Source: Adiantum capillus-veneris
Taxonomy: Eukaryota > Streptophyta > Polypodiopsida > Polypodiales > Pteridaceae
Length of the DNA: 58,000 nt
Assembly: GCA_014529385.2 (NCBI GenBank)
Contig: CM043969.1
Location: 13,903,446-13,961,445 of the forward strand
Direction of reading: 5' to 3'
In this document: positions 26,943 through 38,600 of the stretch, piece after piece
How the letters are laid out: every line of letters starts with the position of its first letter
Position numbering within the stretch: the first letter of the stretch is position 1
Translations under genes and position numbers: made by a program
Notes under the pieces: model-generated
Database searches by the model: none
Told to the model about the DNA's origin: nothing
The model's input: only the letters and a program-made list of their open reading frames with translations

Positions 26943-28322
26943 GTGTCTCCATTTCCAAAAAGTCCTCCATTGACAGAGGATGTTGTTGTTGTTGTTCTTC
27001 TTCTCTTTGTGGAGAGCACTCCTCTGTAACAGGCACAATGTCGCCTGATTGCGAAGTGGATTGTTGAAGTCCAGCCCATTTTTCTATATCTTCATGAGAC
27101 TTAACAAAGTCTAGCAGCATGGTCTCCACGTTTTTTGCCTCCTCCACACTATCAATTAAGCAGATAACTTCTTTTTTCTGTTGTATTCCTTCTTGTGCAA
27201 CCAAGGAGCCATCACCAAAAACATCAACAAGCTTGCGGTCTTCAAAACAATATGTACGAATGTAGTGCTTGACCAAAGCTCTTTTTTTGGCCTCCAAATA
27301 TTGCAAATCTGACATATCGTTATCTGCTACTTGAAGAAGAGAACAATCAATTGGCATGGGATGTTCCTCTGATCTTCTTCTCAGGTCTTCAAATGCATTG
27401 CCTTGTCCCAAGAAGGCAATAACTGTTAGGAATTGAATTGCTCCTTTGCAAGGAGCTGATGGAAAGTGATGCAATGCACCACAACAATGGTAGCTCAGAT
27501 TATCTCCCATGGCGTGAAAGGCACATTGCAATTTTGTGAAGTTAGTGAAATCCACAAATGCAAGAAAGACAAATCCAGGATCTGTTGACCCTCCAGCAAT
27601 AGCCAAGATCCCATCCAAAGCATTGTTAAATGTCTCCTCACTCCACTTCAAATTGCCTCCAACGTTTTTTGTCATATCTAAAACACATAAGCCAATAGGC
27701 ACTTTATTATTGAAGTGGCGCATCAAGTAGAGATTGCCTTCCATTTGTAGGCTCACCACATAGATTGACCATGGCAAATCTCTAGGCTCAGTTTTCTCCT
27801 TTTGAAGGTGAATTGCCCATTGCATGTATTTTATTGCTCCATCTGGAAAAGCCATTTTCTTTGTTCCACGCGTCAAACTAGATTGATCCATTCCTCGCAT
27901 AGCATTAAAATTGTTTTATAAACAACATCATTGATGTTATACATTTTGACCACCTCCTCCCAGTCTTTACATGGTGAAGACTCATTCAAATTGTTGAAGC
28001 CTTCAAGAAGTGCATCTTGAATCAATTTGTCTTGCTTCAACTGCTTGATTCGATCATACATGTCAGTTGCATCACCATCCTTTGCACTCTTTGACAGTAA
28101 AATCTTCTCATCTCTAATCTCTTCTTGAATAGTCTTTACCTCTGATTCCTCAAGGCCACAAAGGTATCTAAATACAGTTGTTGGGGGTTTCTTATTCTCC
28201 TCTTCTAGCTTTTCAATGATTTCTATCCAGCAATCATAAACTAAATCAGAGTACGTGACCATGTGTGCCTGTTTAGCAATCCAACTTGCTGCTGCACTCA
28301 TTCTTGCCAATCGAAGAAAAGC
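26943..28322 (-). pseudogene. Exon 2: middle region, possible degenerate DNA-methyltransferase fold
   Basis: It begins AFLRLARMSAAASWIAKQ right after an acceptor and joins exon 1 in phase 0. A helical, charged first part (about 140 residues, rich in Glu and Lys) is followed, after a frame change near 27,895, by an alpha/beta-looking region. That region has LDMTKNVGG (about 27,655-27,690), a GFVFLAFVDF strand, and LVDVFGDGSL followed by VICLIDSVEEA (about 27,140-27,235). The order, and the FxGxG-like loop with a following acidic strand, recall permuted (beta-class) amino-methyltransferases, in which DPPY precedes the SAM-binding FxGxG. Here DPPY is absent, so activity would be doubtful. The end is Gln-rich (QQQQ) and stops at donor GTATGT. 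This assignment is inference; a Rossmann-like domain of another kind is possible. Confidence 0.4.
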
Positions 28323-28406
28323 CTAAAAAGAAATAGAGAAATAATTAAACTATTGAGCAAGATTTGTTAATTAAACACTATCAAAAAGACAAAGAAAATA
28401 ACTTAC
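28323..28406 (-). other. Intron 1 of the ParB-SET gene
   Basis: 84-bp intron with GTAAGT donor and a CTTTTTAG acceptor; phase 0 on both sides. Confidence 0.7.
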
Positions 28407-29543
28407 ATCCCATCCGGCACGAGATGCATGTCCCTCTGCAATTCCACTTGCTGCCTTTGGTGGTCGTCCTGAGAAGATCCATTGACTCCGTAAATGTCTC
28501 AATATTTGGCTGTAAGGTTGCTTGACATACAATGCCTGAGCCTCCTCATTTGCAATGGCAGATATAGCAGTTGCAACAAATGGAGGAGCATTCACAACAA
28601 TGCGAGCCTTTCTAAATTTATACACGCTAATCAGTCTTTCAAAGATCTCTTTGTTGTTTTGTTCATTGTGAAGCAAAACTTTTGCAGCATAGATTGAATG
28701 CTGCCCATCAAGAATCCAATAATGATAATCTTTAATTTTTTGCTCCTCTACCTCTTCTACTGCCAAAGGAGTCCCCTTCTTTGATTTTGCATTTCGAACA
28801 AGCATCAAATATGCACATGCTGCAGGCTTGGTCGTACTCCGTGAAAATCCAAATAACACACTTTCAGCATGTTTTTTATCCATAATACGTGCATTATAGT
28901 GATCAGGAGCAAGCCAACAATTTTGAATAGGGATATCAAATTCCCTATATTGGAAAGGAAAATAATTTATGTACTTATTCATTCCACCTGTATCTTTTTC
29001 TTGTCCTTTCATGGCCTCAGCTTCTAAAACATCTGGATCCACAATTCTCATCTTTGACATTGAACCCTCTGTTGATGAGGATGCCAAAGATGCCTTGTCT
29101 ACATCCAATATGGAACTAGTTCGCTTAGCTAATACTATTTGCACTTTTGCTTGCTTCTTTGTGGATGGTGGTCGTGAAGCTTTCACCTTTTTTCGTGTAG
29201 TGTGGCAATGATGGAGCTTTGAAGTTGATCTGCTGTGATGTTTGGATTTGATTCTGCAAACTTCCATCCTCGAGAAAACATTGTCTCTTCTTTGTTTCTA
29301 GACATGCACTCCAATTCATATGCTCCTGGAGATAGTTGAACTATCAACTACAGAGACAGATGCTTCCACAACTTGTCCAACATCTTCAAACAAGCTGTCA
29401 TTCTCCTTTTTGGCAATAAATAGATGCACCTTATGAAATTGTGCACCCTCTATACCATGTATGTCCAAATACCATTTCCTAACATCATTGCAAGTATAGT
29501 CAAATGAGACAGCAACCCTTGCAACCTATTTTTTTGGAGCCAT
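28407..29543 (-). pseudogene. Exon 1: N-terminus with ParB/sulfiredoxin-like domain
   Basis: It opens with ATG at 29,543, just after an acceptor-like CTGTTTCAG, so a 5' non-coding exon may exist. The first about 75 codons (VAVSFDYTCNDVRKWYLDIH and onwards) match nothing I know. A Lys/Arg/Ser-rich linker follows. Then comes a globular part whose key feature is the motif YWILDGQHSIYAAKVLL (about 28,675-28,730), which resembles the DGxHR-type active-site loop of the ParB N-terminal/sulfiredoxin fold (nucleotide-binding or nuclease). In classical members the residue after His is Arg; here it is Ser. The exon ends RAGWD before GTAAGT. Frame breaks: TAG near the start, one slip near 29,325, and one at an A6 run near 29,190. 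Confidence 0.5.
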
Positions 29544-29614
29544 CGTTCCTGAAACAGAAAAAACCAAATGTTATTTTACATATACTTTTTTGTAATGGAT
29601 TAAGTTTGTGTGAA

Positions 29615-32600
29615 TACAAGTCCACCACTTGTTCAAGCTAGATCTAAGCAAGTATACATAGTGATCATTTAAGCTAGTAAACTAAGGGAAGGGAGAAGTA
29701 AGGTCCACCACTTGTCCAAGCTCAGCTCTAGACAACATGGAGAGATTCGAGGTCTACTAATTGTCTAATATAGGCTAACTATATTGAAACATAGAGAGAA
29801 GCAAAGGTCCACCACTTGTCCAATCTAGGGTCCATTGAAACATGGAGAGAAGGATGCTCCACCATTTGTCCAAAATAGGCTCCATTGAAACATGAAGAGA
29901 AGCAATATGCACCATGTCTTCGAGATGCTAGGCTCCATTGAAATACCTTAAACCCATGATATTTTGTATATGTGGGGTTTAAATTCAAGGTCCACCACTT
30001 GTCCAACCTATTATCCCTAGTAGCATGAGTGGTTTGGTCTCAAGATTCACCACTTTTCCACTCTATGTCATTATATTAAGAAGATCTGGGTGTTAAGGTC
30101 CACCACTTGTCCAACCTATAAGGCTATATCTTAAATGGTATTATTTACCACCACTTGGAATGCACATGATAGGTTTTACATAGGGGTCTGGTTCCAAGGT
30201 CCACCACTTGTCCAAGCTAACTCTATTGAAACATAGAGAGAATCAAAGGTCCACCACTTGTCCAAGCTAGGCTCCATTGAAACATGGAGAGAAGGATGCT
30301 CCACCATTTGTCCAAGCCAGGTTCGATTGAAACATGAAGAGAAGCAAGCTGCACCATGTCTCCAAAATGCTAGGCTCCATTGAAATATCTTAAACCCATG
30401 ATATTTCGTACATGGGGGGTTTACATTCAAGGTCCACCACTTGTCCAACCTATTATCACTAGTAGCATGAGTGGTTTGGTCTCAAGATTCACCACTTTTC
30501 CACTCTATGTCATTATATTAAGAAGATCTGGGTGTTAAGGTCCACCACTTGTCCAACCTATAAGGCTATATCTTAAAGGGTATTCTTTCTCACCACTTGG
30601 AATGACCATGATAGGTTTTACATGGGGGTTTGGTTCCAAGCTCCACCACTTGTCCAAGCTAACTCTATTGAAACATAGAGAGAAGCAAAGGTCCACCACT
30701 TGTCAAGCTAGGGTCCATTGAAACATGGAGAGAAGGATGCTCCACCATTTGTCCAAGATAGGCTCCATTGAAACATGAAGAGAAGCAAGCTGCACCATGT
30801 CTCCAAGATGCTAAGATCCATTGAAATACCTTAAACCCATGATATTTTGTACATGGGGGTTTACATTCAAGGTCCACCACTTGTCCAACCTATTATCTCT
30901 AGTAGCATGAGTGGTTTGGTCTCAAGATTCACCACTTTTCCACTCTATGTCATTACGTTAAGAATATGTGGTGTTAAGGTCGACCACTTGTCCAACCTAT
31001 AAGGGTATATCTTAAAGGTTATTCTTTCTCACCACTTGAAATGTCCATGATATGTTTTACATGGGGGTTTGGATTTCAAGTCCACCACTTGTCCAAGCTA
31101 ACTCTATTGAAACATAGAGAGAAACAAAGGTCCACCACTTGTCCAAGCTAGGCTCCATTGAAACATGGAGAGAAGGATGCTCTACCATTTGTCGAAGCTA
31201 ACTCTATTGAAACATGGGGGGTTTACATTCAAGGTCCACCACTTGTCCAACCTATTACGCTAGTAGCATGAGTGGTTTTGTCTCAAGATTCACCACTTTT
31301 TCACTCTATGTCATTATATTAAGAATATCTGGGTGTTAAGGTCCACCACTTGTCCAACCTATAAGGCTATATCTTAAGGGTTATTCTTTCTCACCACTTG
31401 GAGTGACCATGATAGGTTTTACATGGGGGTTTGGTTCCAAGGTCCACCACTTGTCCAAGATAACTCTATTGAAACATAGAGAGAAGCAAAGGTCCACCAC
31501 TTGTCCAAGCTAGGGTCCATTGAAACATGGAGAGAAGGATGCTCCACCATTTGTCCAAGATACGCTCCATTGAAACATGAAGAGAAGCAAGCTACACCAT
31601 GTCTCCAAGATGCTAATCTCCATTGAAATACCTTAAACCCATGATATTTCGTACATGGGGGGTTTACATTCAAGGTCCACCACTTGTCCAACCTATTATC
31701 TCTAGTAGCATGAGTGGTTTGGTCTCAAGATTCATCACTTTTTCACTCTATGTCATTATATTAAGAATATCTGGGTGCTAAGGTCCACCACTTCTCCAAC
31801 CTATAAGGCTATATCTTAAACTTTATTCTTTCTCACCACTTGGAGTTACCATGATAGGTTTTACATGGGAGTTTGGTTACAAGGCCTACCACTTGTCTAA
31901 GCTAAATCTATTGAAACATAGAGAGAAGCAAAGGTCCACCACTTGTCCAAGCTAGGCTCCATTGAAACATGGAGGGAAGGATGCTCCACCATTTGTCAAA
32001 GATAGGCTCCATTGAAACATGAAGAGAAGCAAGCTGCACCATGTCTCCAAGATGCTAGGCTCCATTGAAATACCTTAAACCCATGATATTTTGTACATTG
32101 GGGTATACATTCAAGGTCCACCACTTGTCCAACCTATTATCCTTAGAAGCATGAGTGGTTTGGTATCAAGATTCACCACTTTTCCACTCTATGTCGTTAT
32201 ATTATGAAGATCTAGGTTTTAAGGTCGACCACTTGTCCAACCTATAAGGCTAGATATTAAAGGGTATTATTTCTCACCACTTGGAATGCCATGATATGTT
32301 TTACATGGGGGTTTGGTTCCAAGGTCCACCACTTGTCCAAGCTAACTCTATGGAAACATAGAGAGAAGAAAAGGTCCACCACTTGTCCAAGCTACGCTCC
32401 ATTGAGACATTTAGAGAAGGGTGATCCCCCATTGGTGGAAGATAGGCTCCATCGAAACATGAAGAGAAGCAAGCTGCACCATGTCTCCAAGATGCTAGGC
32501 TTCATCGAAATACCTTAAACCCAGGATATTTTGTACATGGGGGGTTTACATTCAAGGGCCACCACTTGTCCAAGCTATTATCGCTAGTAGCATGAGTGGT

Positions 32601-35600
32601 TTTGTCTCAAGATTCACCACTTTTCCACTCTATGTCATTATATTAAGAATATGTGGGTGTTAAGGTCTACCACTTGTCCAACCTATAAGTGTATATCTTA
32701 AAGGTTATTCTTTCTTACCACTTGGAGTGACCATGATATGTTTTATATGGGGGTTTGGTTCCAAGCTCCACCACTTGTCCAAGCTAACTCTATTGAAACA
32801 GAGAGAGGAGCAAAGGTCCACCACTTGTCCAAGCTAGGCTCCATTGAAACATGGAGAGAAGGATGCTCCACCATTTGTCCAAGATAGGCTCCATTGAAAC
32901 ATGACGAGAAGCAAGCTACACCATGTCTCCAAGATGCTATGCTCTATCGACATACATTAAGCCCACGATATTTCGTACATGAGGGGTTTACATTCAAGGT
33001 CCACCACTTGTCCAAACTATTATTGCTAGTAGCCTGAGTGGTTTGGTCTCAAGATTCACCACTTTTCCACTCTATGTCATTATATTAAGAATATGTGGGT
33101 GTTAAGGTCCACCACTTGTCCAACCTATAAGGCTACATCTTAAAGGTTATTCTTTCTTACCACTTGGAGTGACCATGATAGGTTTTACATGGGGTTTGGT
33201 TCCAAGGTCCACCACTTGTCCAAGCTAACTTTATTGAATCATAGAGAGAAGCAAAGGTCCACCACTTGTCCAAGCTAGGCTCCATTGAAACATGGAGAGA
33301 AAGATGCTCCACCATTTGTCGAAGCTAACTCTATTGAGACATGGGAGGTTTACGTTCAAGGTCCACCACTTTCCAAGCTATTACCGCTAGTAGCATGAGT
33401 GGTTTTGTCTCAAGATTCACCACTTTTTCACTCTATGTCATTATGTTAAGAATATTTGCGTGTTAAGGTCCACCACTTGTCCAACCTATAAGACTATATC
33501 TTAAAGGTTATTCTTTCTCACGACTTGGAGTGACCATGATAGGTTTTACATTGGGGTTTGGTTCCAAGGTCCACCACTTGTCCAAGCTAGGGTCCATTGA
33601 AACATGGAGAGAAGGATGCTCCACCATTTGTCCAAGATAGGCTGCATTGAAACATGAAGGGAAGCAAGCTGCACCATGTCTCCAAGATGCTAAGATCCAT
33701 TGAAATACCTTACACCCACGATATTTTGTACATGGGGAGTTTACATTCAAGGTCCACCACTTGTCCAACCTATTATCTCTAGTAGCATGAGTGGTTTGGT
33801 CTCAAGATTCACCACTTTTCCACTTGTCCAACCTATATGTCTATATCTTAAAGGTTATTCTTTCTTACCACTTGGAGTGACCATGATAGGTTTTATATGG
33901 GGGTTTGGTTCCAAGCTCCACCACTTGTCCAAGCTAACTCTATTTGTGCTAGGCTCCATTGAAACATAGGATGCTCCATTGAAACATGACGAGAAGCAAG
34001 CTGCACCATGTCTCCAAGATGCTAGGCTCCATCTAAAAACATTAAACCCATGATATGTCGTAGATGAGGGGTTTTCATTCAAGGTCCAACACTTGTCCAA
34101 GCTATTATTGGTAGTAGCCTGAGTGGTTTGGTCTCAAGATTCACCACTTTTCCACTCTATGTCATTATATAAAGAATATGTGAGTGTTAAGGTCCACCAC
34201 TTGTACAACCTATAAGGCTACATCTGAAAGGTTATTCTTTCTTACCACTTGGAGTGACCATGATAGGTTTTACATGGGGGTTTGGTTTCGAGTTCCACCA
34301 CTTGTCCAAGCTAACTCTATTGAATTATAGAGAGAAGCAAAGGTCCACCACTTGTCTAAGCTAAGATCCATTGAAACATGGAGAGAAGGATGCTCCATCA
34401 TTTCTCGAAGCTAACTCTATTAAAACATGGGGGGTTTACGTTCAAGGTCCACCACTTGTCCAAGCTATTACCGCTAGTAGCATTAGTGGTTTTGTCTCAA
34501 GATTCACCACTTTTTTACTCTATGTCATTATATTACGAATATCTGGGTGTTAAGGTCCACCACTTGTCCAACCTATAAGGCTATATCTTAAGGGTTATTC
34601 TTTCTCACCACTTGGAGTGACCATGATAGGTTTTACATGGGGGTTTGGTTCCAAGGTCCATCACTTGTCCAAGATAACTCTATTGAAACATAGAGAGAAG
34701 CAAAGGTCCACCACTTGTCCAAGCTAGGGTCCATTGAAACATGGAGAGAAGGATGCTCCACCATTTGTCCAAGATACGCTCCATTGAAACATGAAGAGAA
34801 GCAAGCTACACAATGTATCCAAGATGCTAATTTCTATTGAAATACCTTAAACCCATGATATTTCGTACATGGGGGGTTTACGTTCAAGGTCCACCACTTG
34901 TCCAAGCTATTACCGCTAGTAGCATTAGTGGTTTTGTCTCAAGATTCACCACTTTTTCACTCTATGTCATTATATTAAGAATATCTGGGTGTTAAGGTCC
35001 ACCACTTGTCCAACCTATAAGGCTATATCTTAAGGGTTATTCTTTCTCACCACTTGGAGTGACCATGATAGGTTTTACATGGGGGTTTGGTTCCAAGGTC
35101 CATCACTTGTCCAAGATAACTCTATTGAAACATAGAGAGAAGCAAAGGTCCACCACTTGTCCAAGCTAGGGTCCATTGAAACATGGAGAGAAGGATGCTC
35201 CACCATTTGTCAAAGATAGGCTCCATTGAAACATGAAGAGAGGCAAGGTGCACCATGTCTCCAAGATGCTATGCTCCATCGAAAAACATTAAACTCACGA
35301 TATGTCGTAGATGAGGGGTTTACATACAAGGTCCAACACTTGTCCAAGCTATTATTGGTAGTAGCCTCAGTGGTTTGTTCTCAAGATTCACCACTTTTCC
35401 ACTCTATGTCATTATATTAGGAATATGTGGGTGTTAAGGTCCACCACTTGTCCAACCTATAAGGCTACATCTTAAAGGTTATTCTTTCTTACCACTTGGA
35501 GTGACCATGATAGGTTTTACATGGGGGTTTGGTTCCAAGGTCCACCACTTGTCCAAGCTAACTCTATTGAAACATAGAGAGAAACAAAGGTCCACCACTT

Positions 35601-38600
35601 GTCCAAGCTAGGCTCCATTGAAACATGGAGAAAAGGATGGTCCACCATTTGTTCAAGATAGGCTCCATTGAAACATGACGAGAAGCAAGCTGCACCATGT
35701 CTCCAAGATGCTATGCTCCATCGACATACATTAAGCCCACGATATTTCGTAGATGAGGGGTTTACATTCAAGGTCCACCACTTGTTCAAACTATTATTGC
35801 TAGTAGCCTGAGTGGTTTGGTCTCAAGATTCATCACTTTTATTAAGAATATGTGGGTGCTAAGGTCCACCACTTGTCCAACATTTAAGGCTACATCTTAA
35901 ATGTTATTCTTGCTTACCACTTGGAGTGACCATGATAGGTTTTACATGGGGTTTTGGTTCCAAGGTCCACCACTTGTCCAAGCTAACTCTATTGAAACAT
36001 AGAGAGAAACAAAGGTCCACCACTTGTCCAAGCTAGGGTCCATTGAAACATGGAGAGAAGGATGCTCCACCATTTGTCCAAGATAAGCTCCATTGAAACA
36101 TGACGAGAAGCAAGCTGCACTATGTCTCCAAGATGCTACACTTCGAAATACAATAAACCCACGATATTTCATAGATAAGGGGTTTACATTCAACGTCCAC
36201 CACTTGTCTAAGCTATTATTGCTAGTAGCCTGAGTGGTTTGGTCTCAAGATTCACCACTTTTATTAGAATATGTGGGTGTTAAGGGCTACCACTTGTCCA
36301 ACCTATAAGGCTACATCTTAAAGGTTATTTTTTCTTACCACTTGGAGTGACCATGATAGGTTTTACATGGGGGTTTGGTTACAAGGTCCACCACTTTTCC
36401 AAGATAACTCTATTGAAACATAGAGAGAAACAAAGGTCCACCACTTGTCCAAGCTAGGCTCCATTGAAACATGGAGAGAAGGATGGTCCACCATTTGTTC
36501 AAGATAGGCTCCATTGGAACATGACAAGAAGCAAGCTACACCATGTCTCCAAGATGCTAAGCTCCATCGAAAAACATTAAACTCACGATATGTCGTAAAT
36601 GAGGGGTTTACATTCAAGGTCCAACACTTGTCCAAGCTATTAATGGTAGTAGCCTGAGTGGTTTGGTCTCAAGATTCACCACTTTTCCACTCTATGTCAT
36701 TATATTAAGAATATGTGCGTGTTAAGGTCCACCACTTGTCCAACCTATAAGGCTACATCTTAAAGGTTATTCTTTCTTACCACTTGGAGTGACCATGATA
36801 GGTTTTACATGGGGGTTTGGTTCCAAGGTCCACCACTTGTCCAAGCTAACTCTAGTGAAACATAGAGAGAAACAAAGGTCCACCACTTGTCCAAGCTAGG
36901 CTCCATTGAAACATGGAGAGAAGGATGGTCCACCATTTGTTCAAGATAGGCTCCATTGGAACATGACGAGAAGCAAGCTACACCATGTCTCCAAGATGCT
37001 ATGCTCTATCGACATACATTAAGCCCACGATATTTCGTACATGAGGGGTTTACATTCAAGGTCCACCACTTGTCCAAACTATTATTGCTAGTAGCCTGAG
37101 TGGTTTGGTCTCAAGATTCACCACTTTTATTAAGAATATGTGGGTGCTAAGGTCCACCACTTGTCCAACCTATAAGGCTACATCTTAAACGTTATTCTTT
37201 CTTACCACTTGGAGTGACCATGATAGGTTTTACATGGGGGTTTGGTTCCAAGGTCCACCACTTGTCCAAGCTAACTCTATTGAAACATAGAGAGAAACAA
37301 AGGTCCACCACTTGTCCAAGCTAGGGTCCATTGAAACATGGAGAGAAGGATGCTCCACCATTTGAGCAAGATAGGCTCCATTGAAACATGACGAGAAGCA
37401 AGCTGCACCATGTCTCCAAGATGCTACGCTTCGAAATACATTAAACCCACGATATTTCATAGATGAGGGGTTTACATTCAACGTCCACCACTTGTCTAAG
37501 CTTTTATTGCTAGTAGCCTGAGTGGTTTGGTCTCAAGATTCACCACTTTCATTAGAATATGTGGGTGTTAAGGGCCACCACTTGTCCAACCTATAAGGCT
37601 ACATCTTAAAGGTTATTCTTTCTTCCCACTTGGAGTGACCATGATAGGTTTTACATGGGGGTTTAGATCCAAGGTCCACCACTTGTCCAAGCTAACTCTA
37701 TTGAAACATAGAGAAAAACAAACGTCAACCACTTGTCCAAGCTAGGCTCCATTGAAACATGGAGAGAACGATGCTCCACCATTTGTCGAAGCTAAGTCTA
37801 TTGAAACATGGGGGGTTTACGTTCAAGGTCCACCACTTGTCCAAGATATTATCGCTAGTAGCATGAGTGGTTTTATCTCAAGATTCACCACTTTTTCACT
37901 CTATGTCATTATATTAAGAATATTTGGGTATTAAGGTCCACCACTTGTCCAACCTATAAGGCTATATCTTAAAGGTTATTCTTGCTCACCACTTGGAGTG
38001 ACCATAAAAGGTTTTACATGGGGGTTTGGTTCCAAGGTCCACCACTTGTCCAAGCTAACTCTATTGAATCATAGAGATCAGCAAAGGTCCACCACTTGTC
38101 CAAGCTAGGGTCCATTGAAACATGGAGAGAAGGATGCTCCACTATTTGTCCAAGATAGCCTCCATTGAAACATGAAGAGAAGCAAGCTACACCATGTCTC
38201 CAAGATACTAGGCTTCATCGAAATACCTTAAACCCACGATATTTTGTACATGGGGGGTTTACATTCAAGTACCACCACTTGTCCAAGCTATTATCGCTAG
38301 TAGCATGAGTGGTTTTGTCTCAAGATTCACCACTTTTCCACTCTATGTCATTATATTAAGAATATGTAGGTGTTAAGGTCCACCACTTGTCCAACCTATA
38401 AGTCTATATCCTAAAGGTTATTCTCTCTTACCACTTGGAGTGACCATGATAGGTTTTACATGGGGATTTGGTTCCAAGGTCCACCACTTGTCCAAGCTAA
38501 CTTTATTGAAACAGAGAGAGAAGCAAAGGTCCACCACTTGTCCAAGCTAGGCTCCATTGAAACATGGAGAGATGGATGCTCCACCATTTGTCCAAGATAG

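Larger units (their letters stand above)
23811..29543 (-). pseudogene. Split ParB-like / putative methyltransferase / SET-domain gene, with lesions
   Basis: I join three exon blocks by splice signals and phase: 29,543-28,407, 28,322-26,943 and 24,366-23,811. Intron 1 has donor GTAAGT (28,406) and acceptor CTTTTTAG, phase 0. Intron 2 has donor GTATGT (26,942) and acceptor TTTTTGCAG, phase 1, and the codon is restored exactly. The product would combine a ParB/sulfiredoxin-like domain, a middle region that may be a degenerate DNA-methyltransferase fold, and a C-terminal SET domain, suggesting a chromatin or DNA-modification protein of the nucleus. Lesions: TAG five codons after the ATG (29,528-29,526), frame changes near 29,325, 29,190 (A-run) and 27,895, and a 2-base change near 24,118. 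Several lesions argue for a pseudogene. Parallel functional copies elsewhere are likely, since the domains are otherwise well kept. Confidence 0.55.
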
